A stretch of 64,000 nucleotides of DNA from Polyodon spathula (taxonomy: Eukaryota; Chordata; Actinopteri; Acipenseriformes; Polyodontidae). The notes under the pieces are model-generated. The model was not told the origin of the DNA, made no database searches, and saw only the letters and a list, made by a program, of their open reading frames with translations. Each line of letters opens with the position of its first letter. The stretch's first letter is position 1. Below, piece by piece: positions 1-12,098 of this stretch. The DNA lies in NCBI RefSeq assembly GCF_017654505.1, contig NC_054540.1, forward strand, positions 39,506,468 to 39,570,467. The letters run 5' to 3'. The position numbers and the translations under genes were made by a program.

Positions 1-261
1 CAGGGGCCACCCCACTACCTCCAGCACCACCACCTTCACCACCGTCCCAGGAGATCTGGGACTGGTTGATGCACCCTGAGGCAGACCTCGTCCACGATCT
101 CCCCATAGTTATCAACACGCTGTGGCGTCGAGATGGGGAGAGGTGGGAACAGTGGGAGGAACAACACCACCCGGCCTCCTTCCCAGAGGTTGCCCTCATG
201 GTGGTTAATTACCTGGCGGTAGACATGGGAGATGCCCCGGTCACTCCAATAAAGAGGGGTG

Positions 262-840
262 AGCCGCCTTCCCGAGAGCCAGAGAGGGGTGAGGAGCTGC
301 CGTCGCTCCCAGAGCCAGAGAGGGGTGAGGAGCTGCCGTCGTCCCCAGAGCCAGAGAGGGGTGAGGAGCTGCCGTCGTCCCCAGAGCCAGAGAGGGGTGA
401 GGAGCTGCCGTCGCTCCCAGAGCCAGAGAGGGGGGAGGAGCTGCCGTCGTCCCAGAGCCAGAGAGGGGTGAGGAGCCGCCGCCGCTCTCAGAGCCCGAGA
501 GGGAGGAGCCGCCGTCGCCGCTCTCAGAGCCCGAGAGGGAGGAGCCACCGTCGCCGCTCTCAGAGCCCGAGAGGGAGGAGCCGCCGCCGCCGCTCTCAGA
601 GCCCGAGAGGGAGGAGCCGCCGCCGCCGCTCTCAGAGCCCGAGAGGGAGGGGCCGCCGCCTCCGCCACCAGAGGGAGCCGGGCCGTCGCGCCGCCTCCGC
701 CACCAGAGGGAGCCGGGCCGCCGTCGCCGCCTCCGCCACCAGAGGGAGCCGGGCCGCCGCCGTCGCCGCCTCCGCCACCAGAGGGAGCCGGGCCGCCGTC
801 GCCGCCTCCGCCACCAGAGGGAGCCGGGCCGCCGTCGCCA
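262..840 (+). repeat. Three consecutive 36-bp minisatellites in the retroelement coding region
   Basis: Three different 36-bp (12-codon) tandem units follow each other: about 275-470 (unit reading EPERGEELPSSP), 470-655 (EPEREEPPSPLS-like) and 660-840 (PPPEGAGPPSPP-like). The length is a multiple of three, so unit gains and losses keep frame, but single-base changes at about 450 and 690 shift it. GC content is far above the AT-rich flank. Long open frames on both strands here are by-products of the repeat and are not separate genes. Confidence 0.8.
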
Positions 841-1029
841 TGCTACCTTGGACATTCGGGGCCCCCTCAACCAAAGAAGGCTTGGGGGCTCCGACATCAA
901 CCCCGCCCACCACCACCCACCATAACAGCCCACCCAAGGGACATAATTGGACTCTTGGGGGGAGGAGGGTGGGGGGAAGGGGGGAGTTGGCTGATTGCGG
1001 CCGGTGTACGTTGTACATGGGGGGAGGTG

Positions 1030-1446
1030 TGTGGCAGAGCAAAGCTCTGCCCTTTTAAATTGGCAGGGATGGGGTTAACTTCCCCTGCCTGCCTGGGTTT
1101 ATTATGTTCAGGTGGCTGGGGTTGATTAGTTGATTAGGTTGATTAACGATCAATCAGCGCCCAGCCACCTGATATAAAAGGAGGCCTCTGCTTCTCATTT
1201 GGAGAGAGGGAGCTGAGGAAGCAGGTTGGTTTTTTTTGGTTGTTTGGAGAGCTTGAATCCAGTGAAGGCATTGCCCAGCCTGGAGATTGTTATTTTTGTA
1301 AATTTTGCTTTTTGTCTTTCTTTGTGTTTAAATTGTTTTGTTTTGGCCCTTGTGCCCTTTCATTTTGTGTTTATTTATAATAAAATAGTTATTTTTTTGA
1401 ACTGCAGTCTGTCTCTGGGCCTCTATCCACTCGCCAGCCTGCCACA
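1030..1446 (+). mobile_element. 3' LTR (417 bp) of the retrotransposon
   Basis: The LTR opens with TGTGGCAG and closes with the exact inverse CTGCCACA. It carries a TATA-like box (gatataaaagg, about 1171-1181) and an AATAAA signal near 1379, the usual U3-R-U5 order. The upstream neighbour is a G-rich polypurine tract. The 5' LTR is not in the window, so the age cannot be judged here. Confidence 0.8.
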
Positions 1447-3267
1447 GTGACTCTTAGGATTAATAAATAATAATAGAACATGTAGTCCATGGTAGGTCTA
1501 CATGTAATGCTTATTTGTTTTAATGCAGTTATTAAAAGTTTTGATAATTTTAAGCGTGCTAAAAGTAGGCCAGATATAAACGTCTTGGTCTCTTAACATG
1601 TTTTGTTATATTAACAAAGTTTTAAACAATACATTATTTTTGATAATGGTACTTACTGCTTTTATTCATTTTTAAAAACATTTTAGAAGATTATTATTAT
1701 TATTATTATTGTGCTGTAAACATACACACCTGTGTTCTGATATCCACGGGGCTGTCTTTTAGTGGATTTAACTGTTATTATTACACTGTGTAACAAATGT
1801 TTTTTTTTTTTTTTTTTTTTGTTCCTGGGACAGTGAAATATCACTGTCCTGGTCACAAAAGCAAAGTTTGTGGGGAATAATAGCCATTTTCTATACTTTT
1901 GAGGCATAAGCAATTAGGAAATAACACTTACTACCCAGGAACAAAAATTGTGTTACATAATGTTATTAACAATGGTAGATAATTCAATTTTTAAATACAA
2001 ATTTGTTCTTCTGCTTTTTCATTTTCAAACTTTTTGCATACCATGTCCTTGTTAACCATTACATATAAAAAGCCTGTATACTTTTGCTTTATACTTGAGG
2101 GTGTACAGTGCAATGTAATTTTGTTATAAAACAAAACTGTTCCCACTCACACACAACGTTTTAACAAAGTTGCTGGAATGTTTAGATTGTGCAACGATGT
2201 TGCTGCAAGGTTGTGCGTTAGCGGCTTCTCAATGACTGCATGAAGCATGTGAAGCTAGAGATCTAATATAAACGTCGGTCTCAAATAATCGCCAGTCTCT
2301 AATACATGCCGGGTCTGCTGGAAAATATTGTAAGTAAACGCCGGAGCCGTTTAATTGAAGTTTTACGGTAGTTTATATGGTCTACTGAGCTGAAATTTAT
2401 AAAGGAATGCAGAGTTTTTTTTTCCCATAAATTTCCTGTCTTGGACTTGTTCATACACAAAACATGCTACTCCACTGAAATGTACAGTACTATAAATACT
2501 AAATACTGACTTTACAGTTAACATAAATGTATTTACAGCCAGTGCAGAAACTGGCACTGTCATATCAGCCTTTCTCTTTCACAATTTTGCCTACATTGAT
2601 TTCGCTACAATCCCATATGTTTACACACTTATTTTAACATGTGAATTCACGCTTTCACATTCTTAACTTTGAGATTTATGAGGACCAGCACTGACTTTTA
2701 CAAATATCTGTATTCATTGAAGACAGAAGCTAGAAGTGTTAACTTACAGGATAAGTGAATCAACGTCACTGATACCACAAGAGTAGCTTTGTGGTGCAGT
2801 TAGTTGATGACAATACCTGCCGGGTGTCTAAGGAGCAGTACATATATGTCACTGTATTTTAACCATAAGCAAAACAAATACATTAATATATTTAAAAACA
2901 AAAACTAGATTCTTAAAGCTTTTTTTTTTTTTTTCCATTTGCCAATATACAGTAAAATTTCAGTAGTTTACTACAGATAGCTAATAAGCTAATAACTTTT
3001 TTTTATTAATTTTTTTATATGCGGACAAGTGTGCATATGGTTTTGTTAACTGCAAATGTATTTTTAAAAGGAAACTTTCACACCAAAACCATAACCCATT
3101 TGTCTAGACTACATGCAATCATAGACCAGAATATAAGATTTGTAAATAAATGACACCACTCTTTTAGCTAGGATTCGAGGAATCTACAAATAAAATCTTT
3201 GACATATGTTTAGTTAATAAATAAAAATAAATATCTATTATATAGATATATATCTATATATATATAG

Positions 3268-3278
<11 letters not shown>
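1447..3278. other. AT-rich non-coding stretch
   Basis: No gene or classifiable repeat was recognised. It contains a (TTA)n run near 1690-1710, T runs near 1800-1820 and 2920, and a TATAGA-rich stretch leading into the CA repeat. It may be intron of MRPS35 or intergenic. Confidence 0.5.

Positions 3279-3329
<51 letters not shown>
3279..3329. repeat. (CA)n microsatellite
   Basis: About 25 uninterrupted CA units directly abut the left end of a Tc1-like element. Confidence 0.95.
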
Positions 3330-3330
<1 letters not shown>

Positions 3331-3332
3331 GA

Positions 3333-4212
3333 GTGTACAAAACATTAGGAACATCTGCTGTTCCTAATAATAAACTGACAAGGTGAATCCAGGTGAAAGC
3401 TATGATCCCTTATTGATGTAACCTGTTAAATCCACTTCATTCAGTGTAGATGAAGGGGAGACAGGTTAAAGAATGATTTTTAAGCCTTGACACAATTAAG
3501 ACATGGATTGTGCATGTGTGCCATTCAGAGGGTAAATGGACAAACAAAAGATTTAAGTGCCTTTGAACGGGGTGTGGTAGTTGGTGCCAGGCGCGCCGGT
3601 TTGAGTGTGTCAAGAACTGCAGCGCTGCTGGGTTTTTCATGCTCAACAGTTTCTCATGTGTATCAAGGATGGTCCACCACCCAAAGAACATCCAGCTAAC
3701 GGCAGGCCAGTGGTCGAAAACAGCTCAGTGATGAAAGAGGCAAAAGGAGGATGACATGAATTGTGCAGAGCAACAGAAGGGATGCAGTTAGTCAACTTAC
3801 AGTCCAGTACAACATTGGTGCCGAAAGACCCATAAAAGAATGCACAACTCGTCGTACCTTGACACGAATGTGGCATGGCAGCCGACGACCTAACAGCGTC
3901 CGCTTCTTTCAGCAAAACACAAGAAACTGCGGTTGCAGTGGGCTAAGGAACAAAAACACTGGAGGATTGGAAAAACATTGCCTGCTCTGATGAATCTCGG
4001 TTCTTGCTGTTTCACGCTGATGGGAGGGCTGGGGTATGGAGAAAACCACACGAGTACATGCATTCATCATGCCGCGTGTCAACACTGCAGGCTGGTGGTG
4101 GTGGTGTGGGGTGTGTTTTCATGGCACACATTTTGCCCCTTGATAAAAGTTGAGCAACATTTGAATGCCACAGGATATCTGAACATATGCCACAGGATAT
4201 CTGAACATATGT
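3333..4212 (+). mobile_element. Degenerate Tc1/mariner element, 3' end lost
   Basis: The left terminal repeat carries the acaaaacattaggaac motif. A transposase N-terminus is readable at 3487-3699: a helix-turn-helix stretch with FERGVVVGARRAGLSVSRTA and a following TVSHVY block typical of Tc1 DNA-binding domains. The downstream catalytic part is broken by stops and frame changes (3763-4140). The element ends in a 22-bp direct duplication (gccacaggatatctgaacat..., 4166-4209) and is then replaced by CR1 sequence, so the right terminal repeat is missing. Confidence 0.75.
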
Positions 4213-4214
4213 AA

Positions 4215-4805
4215 ACTTATGGAAACTATAATAAGATCCAAAATGGAAAATTACCTGCATGGTAAAAGTATCCTGGGAAATAGTCAGCATGGTTTTAGGA
4301 AAGGGAGATAGTGTCTAACTAACTTGCTTGATTTTTTTGAGGATGCAACATCGACAATGGATAATTGCAAAGCATATGACATGGTTTTATTTAGATTTCC
4401 AGAAAGCTTTTGACAAAGTCCCATGTAAAAGATTAATTCTCAAACTGAACGCAGTGGGGATTCAAGGAAATGCATGCACTTGGATTAGGGAATGGTTAAC
4501 ATATAGAAAACAGAAAGTACTGATTAGAGGAGAAACCCCAAAACGGAGTGTGGTAACCAGTGGAGTACCATAGGGATCAGTATTAGGTCCTCTGTTCTTC
4601 CTAATCTACATTAATGACAGATGCTGATATAGTAAGCAAACTTGTTAAATTTGCAGACGACACAAAAATAGGAGGAGTGGCAAACACCACGCAGCAGCAA
4701 AGGCTGTTCAAAAGTATCTAGACAGCATTCAGAACTGGGAAAACACATGGCAGATGACATTTAATAGAAACAAAGTGTAAGGTACTGTACGCAGGTAATA
4801 AAATA
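4215..4805 (+). mobile_element. CR1-type LINE fragment (reverse transcriptase)
   Basis: Reverse-transcriptase blocks are readable: FYLDFQKAFDKVP (domain A, 4386 onward), TSGVP followed by GSVLGPLLFLIYIND (domain B region) and VKFADDTKIGG (the [F/Y]xDD catalytic box, about 4650). A stop interrupts TSGVP/GSVLG, and frameshifts follow. It matches the minus-strand CR1 copies elsewhere in the window but is in the plus orientation and lacks both ends. Confidence 0.85.
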
Positions 4806-5404
4806 TTTGATATATAATGGTGTATTGTTGTATTTAGATTAGGGCGCTTCCCTTAATGCAGTTGCCGTAGCTACATGTGGAACAAGGGTTTTGTTATAGC
4901 CATATGTTCGATAATCTTCGAAGGGAATGGGTAATGCTAATGTTCAGTCTTTACTGGTAATGGAGCATAATAATGACACTGATAATAATGATTAACAATA
5001 TAATAGTTTAAAAATCATGTTTGTAAACAATGATGGTGTTCATGCAGGTTAAACATGTGTATTGTAAATGGAACGAATGTTAAGAGGGTTTTTGTATGAA
5101 ATGATTCCAGGTGTAACCAGTTATTGAATAATTAATTTATTATTATTTAATGTGATGTCTTTCCTTAGGAGGGAGCAGTAGTACTATTATGTGGTCAGGC
5201 ATGAGTTTGTCTTGTCAATGTCAGTCATTGGGTACAGCCTGATAGGCATTTGCAATCTGAGTGAAGTATCCATTACGAAAATAAATATTTATACCTGTCA
5301 ACGTTAGCAAGTTGGTGTTTCCCACGTTCTAAATACCTCAGTGTTCTTGAGAGAATAATGTTATTGTGGGTGGTCAAAATAGTCAATATGTTTTTTTGTT
5401 TGTT

Positions 5405-5473
<69 letters not shown>

Positions 5474-6867
5474 TTGCTTGTACACGAAGACACGACGTAA
5501 CTTTTACCAAAAAAAAAAAAACAAACAACAACAACAAAAAAAAAATATTAACAAATATCTTCTACAAAAGGATTAGTCTATATTCCGGTACCTTTTCCAT
5601 TCTGAGTGCAGGCTATCGGTCGATAAAACAAAACAAGGAGTTTGTCATATTTTAAGCTGGCTATTCAGTCACTAAGTGAATGTGTCGAGGCGTCTTAAAA
5701 ACTTGAACTTTTAATATGGACGGCAAGTGTGAACAGGGTCTAAGTCTGTATTGTTTTATTGGTCCACATGAGTACCTGAATACCAGTTAATTGAACCCGA
5801 TTGTTGATCCAGAGGGTACAAGGTGTTGGAAAGCCATATTCTCAGCAGAAAACATGTAGACAAATAATTGCTCGCCGCAGTAACTATAGCCTGTCGTCCT
5901 ACATTTTCTTTGTGATCTGATGTAGATGGAGACAAACATGTTGATCCAGCGGATTATAAAATACAATTGTAAAGTTGTTTACAGACCCTTAAGTTTAAAC
6001 TTTATTAAACTTTCATGACACAATCAATTAGTGTTTATTTTTATTTATTTTCTAGCCAGGATTTAGTTTCGGGGATGGATGTAGATTTTTCTGATGGTTA
6101 ATAATACTGGCATAGCAAGGGTTTAGGGTGGCGGGGGGGTTGGCGAGGGTGATGGATAAAGACTTTTACACATAGCTGATTTTTATTTTCCCCGGTAGTT
6201 AAATCAGAAGGGAGTGACATTCTAATGTAAACAAGTTGCATTTGAGTTCCTAAGGGGCAAGAACATTAAAAGTACAGACATGCTGTACAACATTTATTTA
6301 AGAAAAAAAACATTTCACTTGAAACTATATATATATATATATATATATATTACCTCAACTTTATTTGACTGGATACTTGCATCAAGTTTCACAGACCCTA
6401 TTTTAAGGTCCTGCTTGGCAGGTGCTGTTTTGTTCACTCTCAAGTATTGGCATCTCTGGATTTGTCAAACCAGCAGTTAAAGTTCATGTATTATTTGGTA
6501 TACATTCTAATTTCAGGTGTAATCTGAATCTTAACAGCATTCAATTTGGGTTCCTGAGCAAAAAATCCAACACGGCAGTCGATCCCAGATTTCCACCACT
6601 CTCAGCTTTTTTTATACTTCTCCTCGCTTTCTCTGGTTGTAGCAGCTCCGATTTGTTCCTCTCAAAAATGTTCCCTCTGCTGCAAAATATTCAGCCTATT
6701 TTTTGATGACCTACTTATACAGAAGTTTTGGTTGCAGTTAGGGAAAATAAGGAAGCGTATTTTTTAAAAAAAATATTAAACCAGTTTCCCTGATACAACA
6801 AAACTTTGAATGGACATTTGTTAGACTAACTTGTTTAACATGGAATGAATGTGCAGTTATGGCCAAA
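4806..6867. other. Non-coding stretch with AT microsatellites
   Basis: No gene recognised. Apart from the (TA)n tract annotated separately it holds an A-rich run near 5508-5545 and a short (AT)n at about 6326-6352. Nothing else could be classified. Confidence 0.5.
5410..5469. repeat. (TA)n microsatellite
   Basis: About 30 uninterrupted TA units. Confidence 0.95.
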
Positions 6868-7918
6868 TGCATAAGAACATAAGAACATAAGAAAGGTTAC
6901 AAACGAGAGGAGGCCATTCGGCCCATCTTGCTCGTTTGGTTGTTAGTAGCTTATTGATCCCAGAATCTCAAAAAGCAGCTTCTTGAAGGATCCCAGGGTG
7001 TCAGCTTCAACAACATTACTGGGGAGTTGATTCCAGACCCTCACGATTCTCTATGTAAAAAAGTGCCTCCTATTTTCTGTTCTGAATGCCCCTCTGTCTT
7101 ATCTCAATTTGTGACCCCTGGTCCTTGTTTCTTTTTTCAGATCGAAAAAGTTCCTTGGGTCGACATTATCAATACCTTTTAGTATTTTGAATGCTTGAAT
7201 TAGGTCGCTGCGTAGTCTTCTTGTTCAAGACTGAACAGATTCAATTCTTTTAGCCTGTCTGCATATGACATGCCTTTTAAACCCGGAATAATTCTGGTTG
7301 CTCTTCTTTGCACTCTTTCTAGAGCAGCAATATCCTTTTTTATAGGGAGGTGACCAGAACTGAACACAATATTCAAGATGAGGTCTTTCTAATTCATTGT
7401 ACAGTTTTAACATTACTTCCCTTGATTTAAATTCAACACTTTTCACAATGTATCTGAGCATCATGTTGGCCTTTTTTATAGCTTCCACACATTGTCTAGA
7501 TGAAGACATTTCTGAGTCAACAAAAACTCCTAGGTCTTTTTCATAGATTCCTTCTCCAATTTCAGTATCTCCCATATGATATTTATAATGCACATTTTTA
7601 TTTCCTGCATGCAGTACCTTACACTTTTCTCTATTAAATGTCATTTGCCATGTGTCTGCCCAGTTCTGAATCTTGTCTAGATCATTTTGAATGACCTTTG
7701 CTGCTGCAACAGTGTTTGCCACTTCTCCTACTTTTGTGTCGTCTGCAAATTTAACAAGTTTGCTTACTATACCAGAATCTAAATCATTAATGTAGATTAG
7801 GAATAACAGAGGACCTAATACTGATCCCTGTGGTACACCACTGGTTACCACACTCCATTCTGAGGTTTCTCCTCTAATCAGTACTTTATGTTTTCTACAA
7901 GTTAACCACTCCCTAATC
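6868..7918 (-). mobile_element. 5'-truncated CR1-type LINE
   Basis: On the minus strand this reads the C-terminal half of reverse transcriptase (7851-7225: TSGVPQGSVLGPLLFLIYIND, then VKFADDTKVGE with the catalytic Asp pair) and then a decayed C-terminal tail and 3' UTR. It ends in tandem octamers (TTCTTATG on the minus strand) as CR1-type elements do. The 5' end is cut abruptly at about 7918, as expected for incomplete reverse transcription. The tail after the RT has frame breaks, so it is dead. Confidence 0.92.
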
Positions 7919-10900
7919 CATGTACATGTGTTTTCTTGAAGGGGTTTTCTGCTTGTGCTTGACTGTTAAAGTGTTAAACGTTTGGCACTTCCCACTGCAC
8001 TCGGGAGAGATTGCATGTGTTTTTACTTCTACAGGCATCAAGTCTATTTATTTCTCAGCAGAATGTGCAGGCCTTTTATTTTCACTGGTAATGCTCAGTT
8101 TAGGAGTACTTTTCCGCCATCTACTGGTGGTACAAAAAAAGTTTTAAAAATTCAGTTAAAGAAGTCCTAATATGTTTATTTGTTTTGAAAGCTGGTACAA
8201 ATACATACATTAACCAACAATGTGCTTGTAATGTAAGACTGTGTTTCTGATTTTTGGGAATCGGGTGGGTATGTGAAGACATTCACACGTTTATACAGTG
8301 GATACACTGTAGATCACGATGGTGCCATTGTTCATGTTACAGTAGCTCAGATTTAGAATTTACAGAGTGAATGGAACTGACTTGCTTATATTGCTTAGTT
8401 TACTCATTTTTTCTCCTTAAAAAAGAGTTATTTATTTGTGTAAAAGCAATGAAAAAAACAAACCTCTGCTCTATTTATGCAGCTTTTTAACTATGTAGCT
8501 TTTAACTATGTAGAATCCACAAGGGCTGTGTTGGGCTGCATTTAAACACGTAGCTACTACTGTTTACTTTTAAAAGAGAGTGCTTGAACAAGACTTCTTG
8601 TTTAAAGGTTTGTCAAGTTTCTTTTAGTATTTCTATATTATGCACTATGGAGTGTAATGCTTATGAAAGAATTTAAATTAGAAAATTCAAAATGCATTCA
8701 AGTTTTTTTGATACAAATACATTCTGTTGTGTTGCATTTATTGAAATTATTGTTTTTATGCTGTTCTGTGACGTGTTCTACTTGCTTGCCATCTATCTGT
8801 ATCTATATATATCTATCTATATAGAAATTTGTTTAATCTGTCCTGATATTGCTAGATGTTAATGCTTGTCATAGATATCTACTGCCAGTTTCAGATAATG
8901 TTATTGCATTTTCTATATTTGGGATTTTCTGCTTTTGGATTTTTTTTTAAACTGTCATGGATATAACAGATAATTGATTTGATCAACCTATACCTCGTCA
9001 AGGTAAAGACATCGTTTTAGAGCATTTTATAGCACTGGGGAATCATGCTGGATTACATCAACTGCATAGTTTATCCCAAGATTACCCTTAAAAATGGAGG
9101 TTGAAGGTTGATTCCGTGGTACTGTAAAATCATGCAGCTATTTCTTATCCCAGCATGGTATAGATTGAGCAGATCTAGTTGTGATAAAGACTGGAGTAAA
9201 CTCCTGAGAAATATGTCCATAAGTCTTTTAAAATAAGCAGTTTTAAAACAGAATAAACAGTGGCCTCTTTACTTTTCTCAGTATATGCTGCTGGAGAATA
9301 AATGCCTATGTACTACTTTATGAGTTTGTTCTAAAATAACCTAATCAAATTATGCGTTAAAGATGGTAGATGCCCTTACGGTTATTATTTCCAAATACAG
9401 TGCTAGCATAACATGCTGTAAGCAGGTAATTGAACCCAGCAAAGGAGTCTTTGTTCGAGTCCTTGTGGTGAGTGACCAGCTTGATGGTATCTTTGCAAGG
9501 CACTGTAATACAGGCCCTTGTTCTTCATTCTGCAGTGTCTGATCTGGATTGACTGTCTTCTACTTGGTAAACTGTATGGGGGAGTTGTTTAGAGATCTGA
9601 AGCCCTGGCTTGAGTGTTTTTACTGTTTCCTTGCTTGTGCGCTATCTTGTTGATTTGTATGCATCCAGGTAAGAGGAATTTGGTGAATAGTAACTCTGTT
9701 CCACATAATGGGTGTTTTTAAAGCGGATGTGTTCATAATCATGTTCAGTTTTATACTTAAGTAGAACTCTTTGGTTTGCTTTTTAACTGTCCACAGTCCT
9801 GTTTATTTACCAATGCTTAATCTCACCACAGAAATCCTGCTAGTTGGTGTAGATAAACTAAGGTCACGGTACCATGTGTATTCCGATGCATGTGATGGTC
9901 CTGATGGGTTACATGCATGATGCATATGGCTACGATTTTGTCACGGAGGTCACAGAGATCGTGCAAATTGCGAATTTGAACAAAGTCAGTGAAATCTTCA
10001 AAAGGAACGTAAAACACTTTTGATTAGGCACTTCCTTTATTTCCTTTTAAAAATGCAGTATGTCGTGCTCTGAAAATACAAATCTGCAAATATCTATAAA
10101 TTGTTTGGTTGATGCACGCAGCATTTACGTTTAGCTATGTACATTAGCCAATGAGATAGCTGAGCAAGCACGTAAACCGGTGACAGCTAACACAATAAAA
10201 TGTGAGTAAAGACAGAAGAACAAATGCATCGGAGAACAGAAGTTTACTGACTTACAGAGGCTTCCGTTACAACTCGCGGAAAACTAACGCCTGGTTCATA
10301 CTTCTGCTGATGCATCGGGCGCAGACAGCTAGCAATGCAGCTTCACTATTTTCTGTACAGGATGCATCGTGTCGCAGCCCTTCTGACTGCGCAAAGTGGC
10401 CTTAGTTGTTCATACTTTAAATACAGACTGCATTCTCGAAATCTGATACATTTACATTTAAGTAGATGTGCTGAGTTTTTACGTCTTATGTTTCGTTGGT
10501 ACATCCATCCTCTCAACCAACAGATAGAACAAGGGAGAGTTTCAAACATTATTTAGATAGATGCGGGTAAGTGTAGGTGAGATATTTTAGAATAACAAAG
10601 ACGTACATCACAAGAGTGTAGATGATGATGTAATTCCTACCTGTCGCACAGGTTCAGGGACCCGTCACTCCAGCCACAAATAATGTCAGAGTCTGAAGTA
10701 TGTACTGTAAGTTTTGTACTCTAAAATAACATTTAAACTGGTCAGTAGTCAAAAGCAATAGCTCTTGTGTATGTTGATGTAGCTAAACATACATTAATTA
10801 ATGACCTTTCCGTTAAGTCTTGGTTTTTTTTGCCGCACCCCGTCCATGAAATGTACTAAAAATTACTGTGCCAAAATCATCACCTTATTTGATGCATAAT

Positions 10901-11198
10901 AAGATAAAATGATAATTTAACGATTAACTATTTTGATAAGACCAAAGTTCAGGGTTAGTATGTAGTCATACCAACTATAAAACACACATTTTTTAATTTA
11001 AAGAACTATTTGTACAAACAATACTTGCCTCTTTTACAGTCCAATATACAATAAAGAAAGTATCACGATTCATCGATACATGACTGATCATTACACCCCT
11101 GATGAAAGGTGTGGACCAGAAGAACTTCCACCTCAGCTGCCGAATACTATGGTGGTTTTGTGTTGCAGACTACTGTCCACTGGGTTGGGACCAACAAC
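7919..11198. other. Non-coding stretch
   Basis: No gene or classifiable mobile element was recognised. It contains a short TATC-type run near 8795-8825. No sequence resembling the upstream MRPS35 exons was noticed, though short exons could be missed by eye. Confidence 0.4.
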
Positions 11199-12045
11199 AT
11201 AAGAACATAAGAACATAAGAACATAAGAAAGTTTACAAACGAGAGGAGGCCATTCGGCCCATCTTGCTCGTTTGGTTGTTAGTAGCTTATTGATCCCAAA
11301 ATCTCATCAAGCAGCTTCTTGAAGGATCCCAGGGTGTCAGCTTCAACAACATTACTGGGGAGTTGATTCCAGACCCTCACAATTCTCTGTGTAAAAAAGT
11401 GTCTCCTATTTTCTGTTCTGAATGCCCCTTTTTCTAAACTCCATTTGTGACCCCTGGTCCTTGTTTCTTTTTTCAGGCTGAAAAAGTCCCTTGGGTCGAC
11501 ACTGTCAATACCTTTTAGAATTTTGAATGCTTGAATTAGGTCGCCACGTAGTCTTCTTTGTTCAAGACTGAACAGATTCAATTCTTTTAGCCTGTCTGCA
11601 TATGACATGCCTTTTAAGCCCGGAATAATTCTGGTCGCTCTTCTTTGCACTCTTTCTAGAGCAGCAATATCTTTTTTTATAGCGAGGTGACCAGAACTGA
11701 ACACAATATTCAGGATGAGGTCTTACTAGTGCATTGTACAGTTTTAACATTACTTCCCTTGATTTAAATTCAACACTTTTCACAATGTATCCGAGCATCT
11801 TGTTAGCCTTTTTTATAGCTTCCCCACATTGTCTAGTTGAAGACATTTCTGAGTCAACAAAAACTCCTAGGTCTTTCTCATAGATTCCTTCTCCAATTTC
11901 AATATCTCCCATATGATATTTATAATGTACATTTTTATTTCCTGCGTGCAGTACCTTACACTTTTCTCTATTAAATGTCATGTGCCATGTGTCTGCCCAG
12001 TTCTGAATCTTGTCTAGATCATTTTGAATGACCTTTGCTGCTGCT
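11199..12045 (-). pseudogene. CR1 ORF2 C-terminal remnant and 3' UTR
   Basis: Two overlapping minus-strand frames (11981-11562 and 11704-11279) carry the end of the reverse transcriptase and the C-terminal domain (blocks such as MTFNREKCKVLHAGNK and [20 protein letters not shown]). One frameshift near 11690-11640 separates them. The 3' end shows four tandem octamers at 11200-11230. Confidence 0.85.
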
Positions 12046-12098
12046 GCTTTACTGCGGTCTCCCTTCTGTTTTTTTGTTGATTTCTCCCCCCTTCCTTT

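Larger units (their letters stand above)
1..1446 (+). mobile_element. LTR retrotransposon, 3' portion (5' part outside window)
   Basis: The stretch holds a proline- and glutamate-rich coding remnant (about 66-1020), a purine-rich tract just before the LTR (about 1014-1029), and a complete 3' LTR (1030-1446). The coding part begins with a tryptophan-rich segment, then runs into repeats of about 12 residues that are interrupted by frame changes near 450 and 690, so the frame is no longer intact. No protease, reverse transcriptase or integrase is visible because the element enters from the left edge. The superfamily cannot be assigned from this piece alone; Gypsy-like or retrovirus-like are both possible. 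Confidence 0.75.

Noticed and set aside
241..1042. Minus-strand frames of 136-230 codons
   Set aside because: They are shadows of the GC-rich 36-bp minisatellites.
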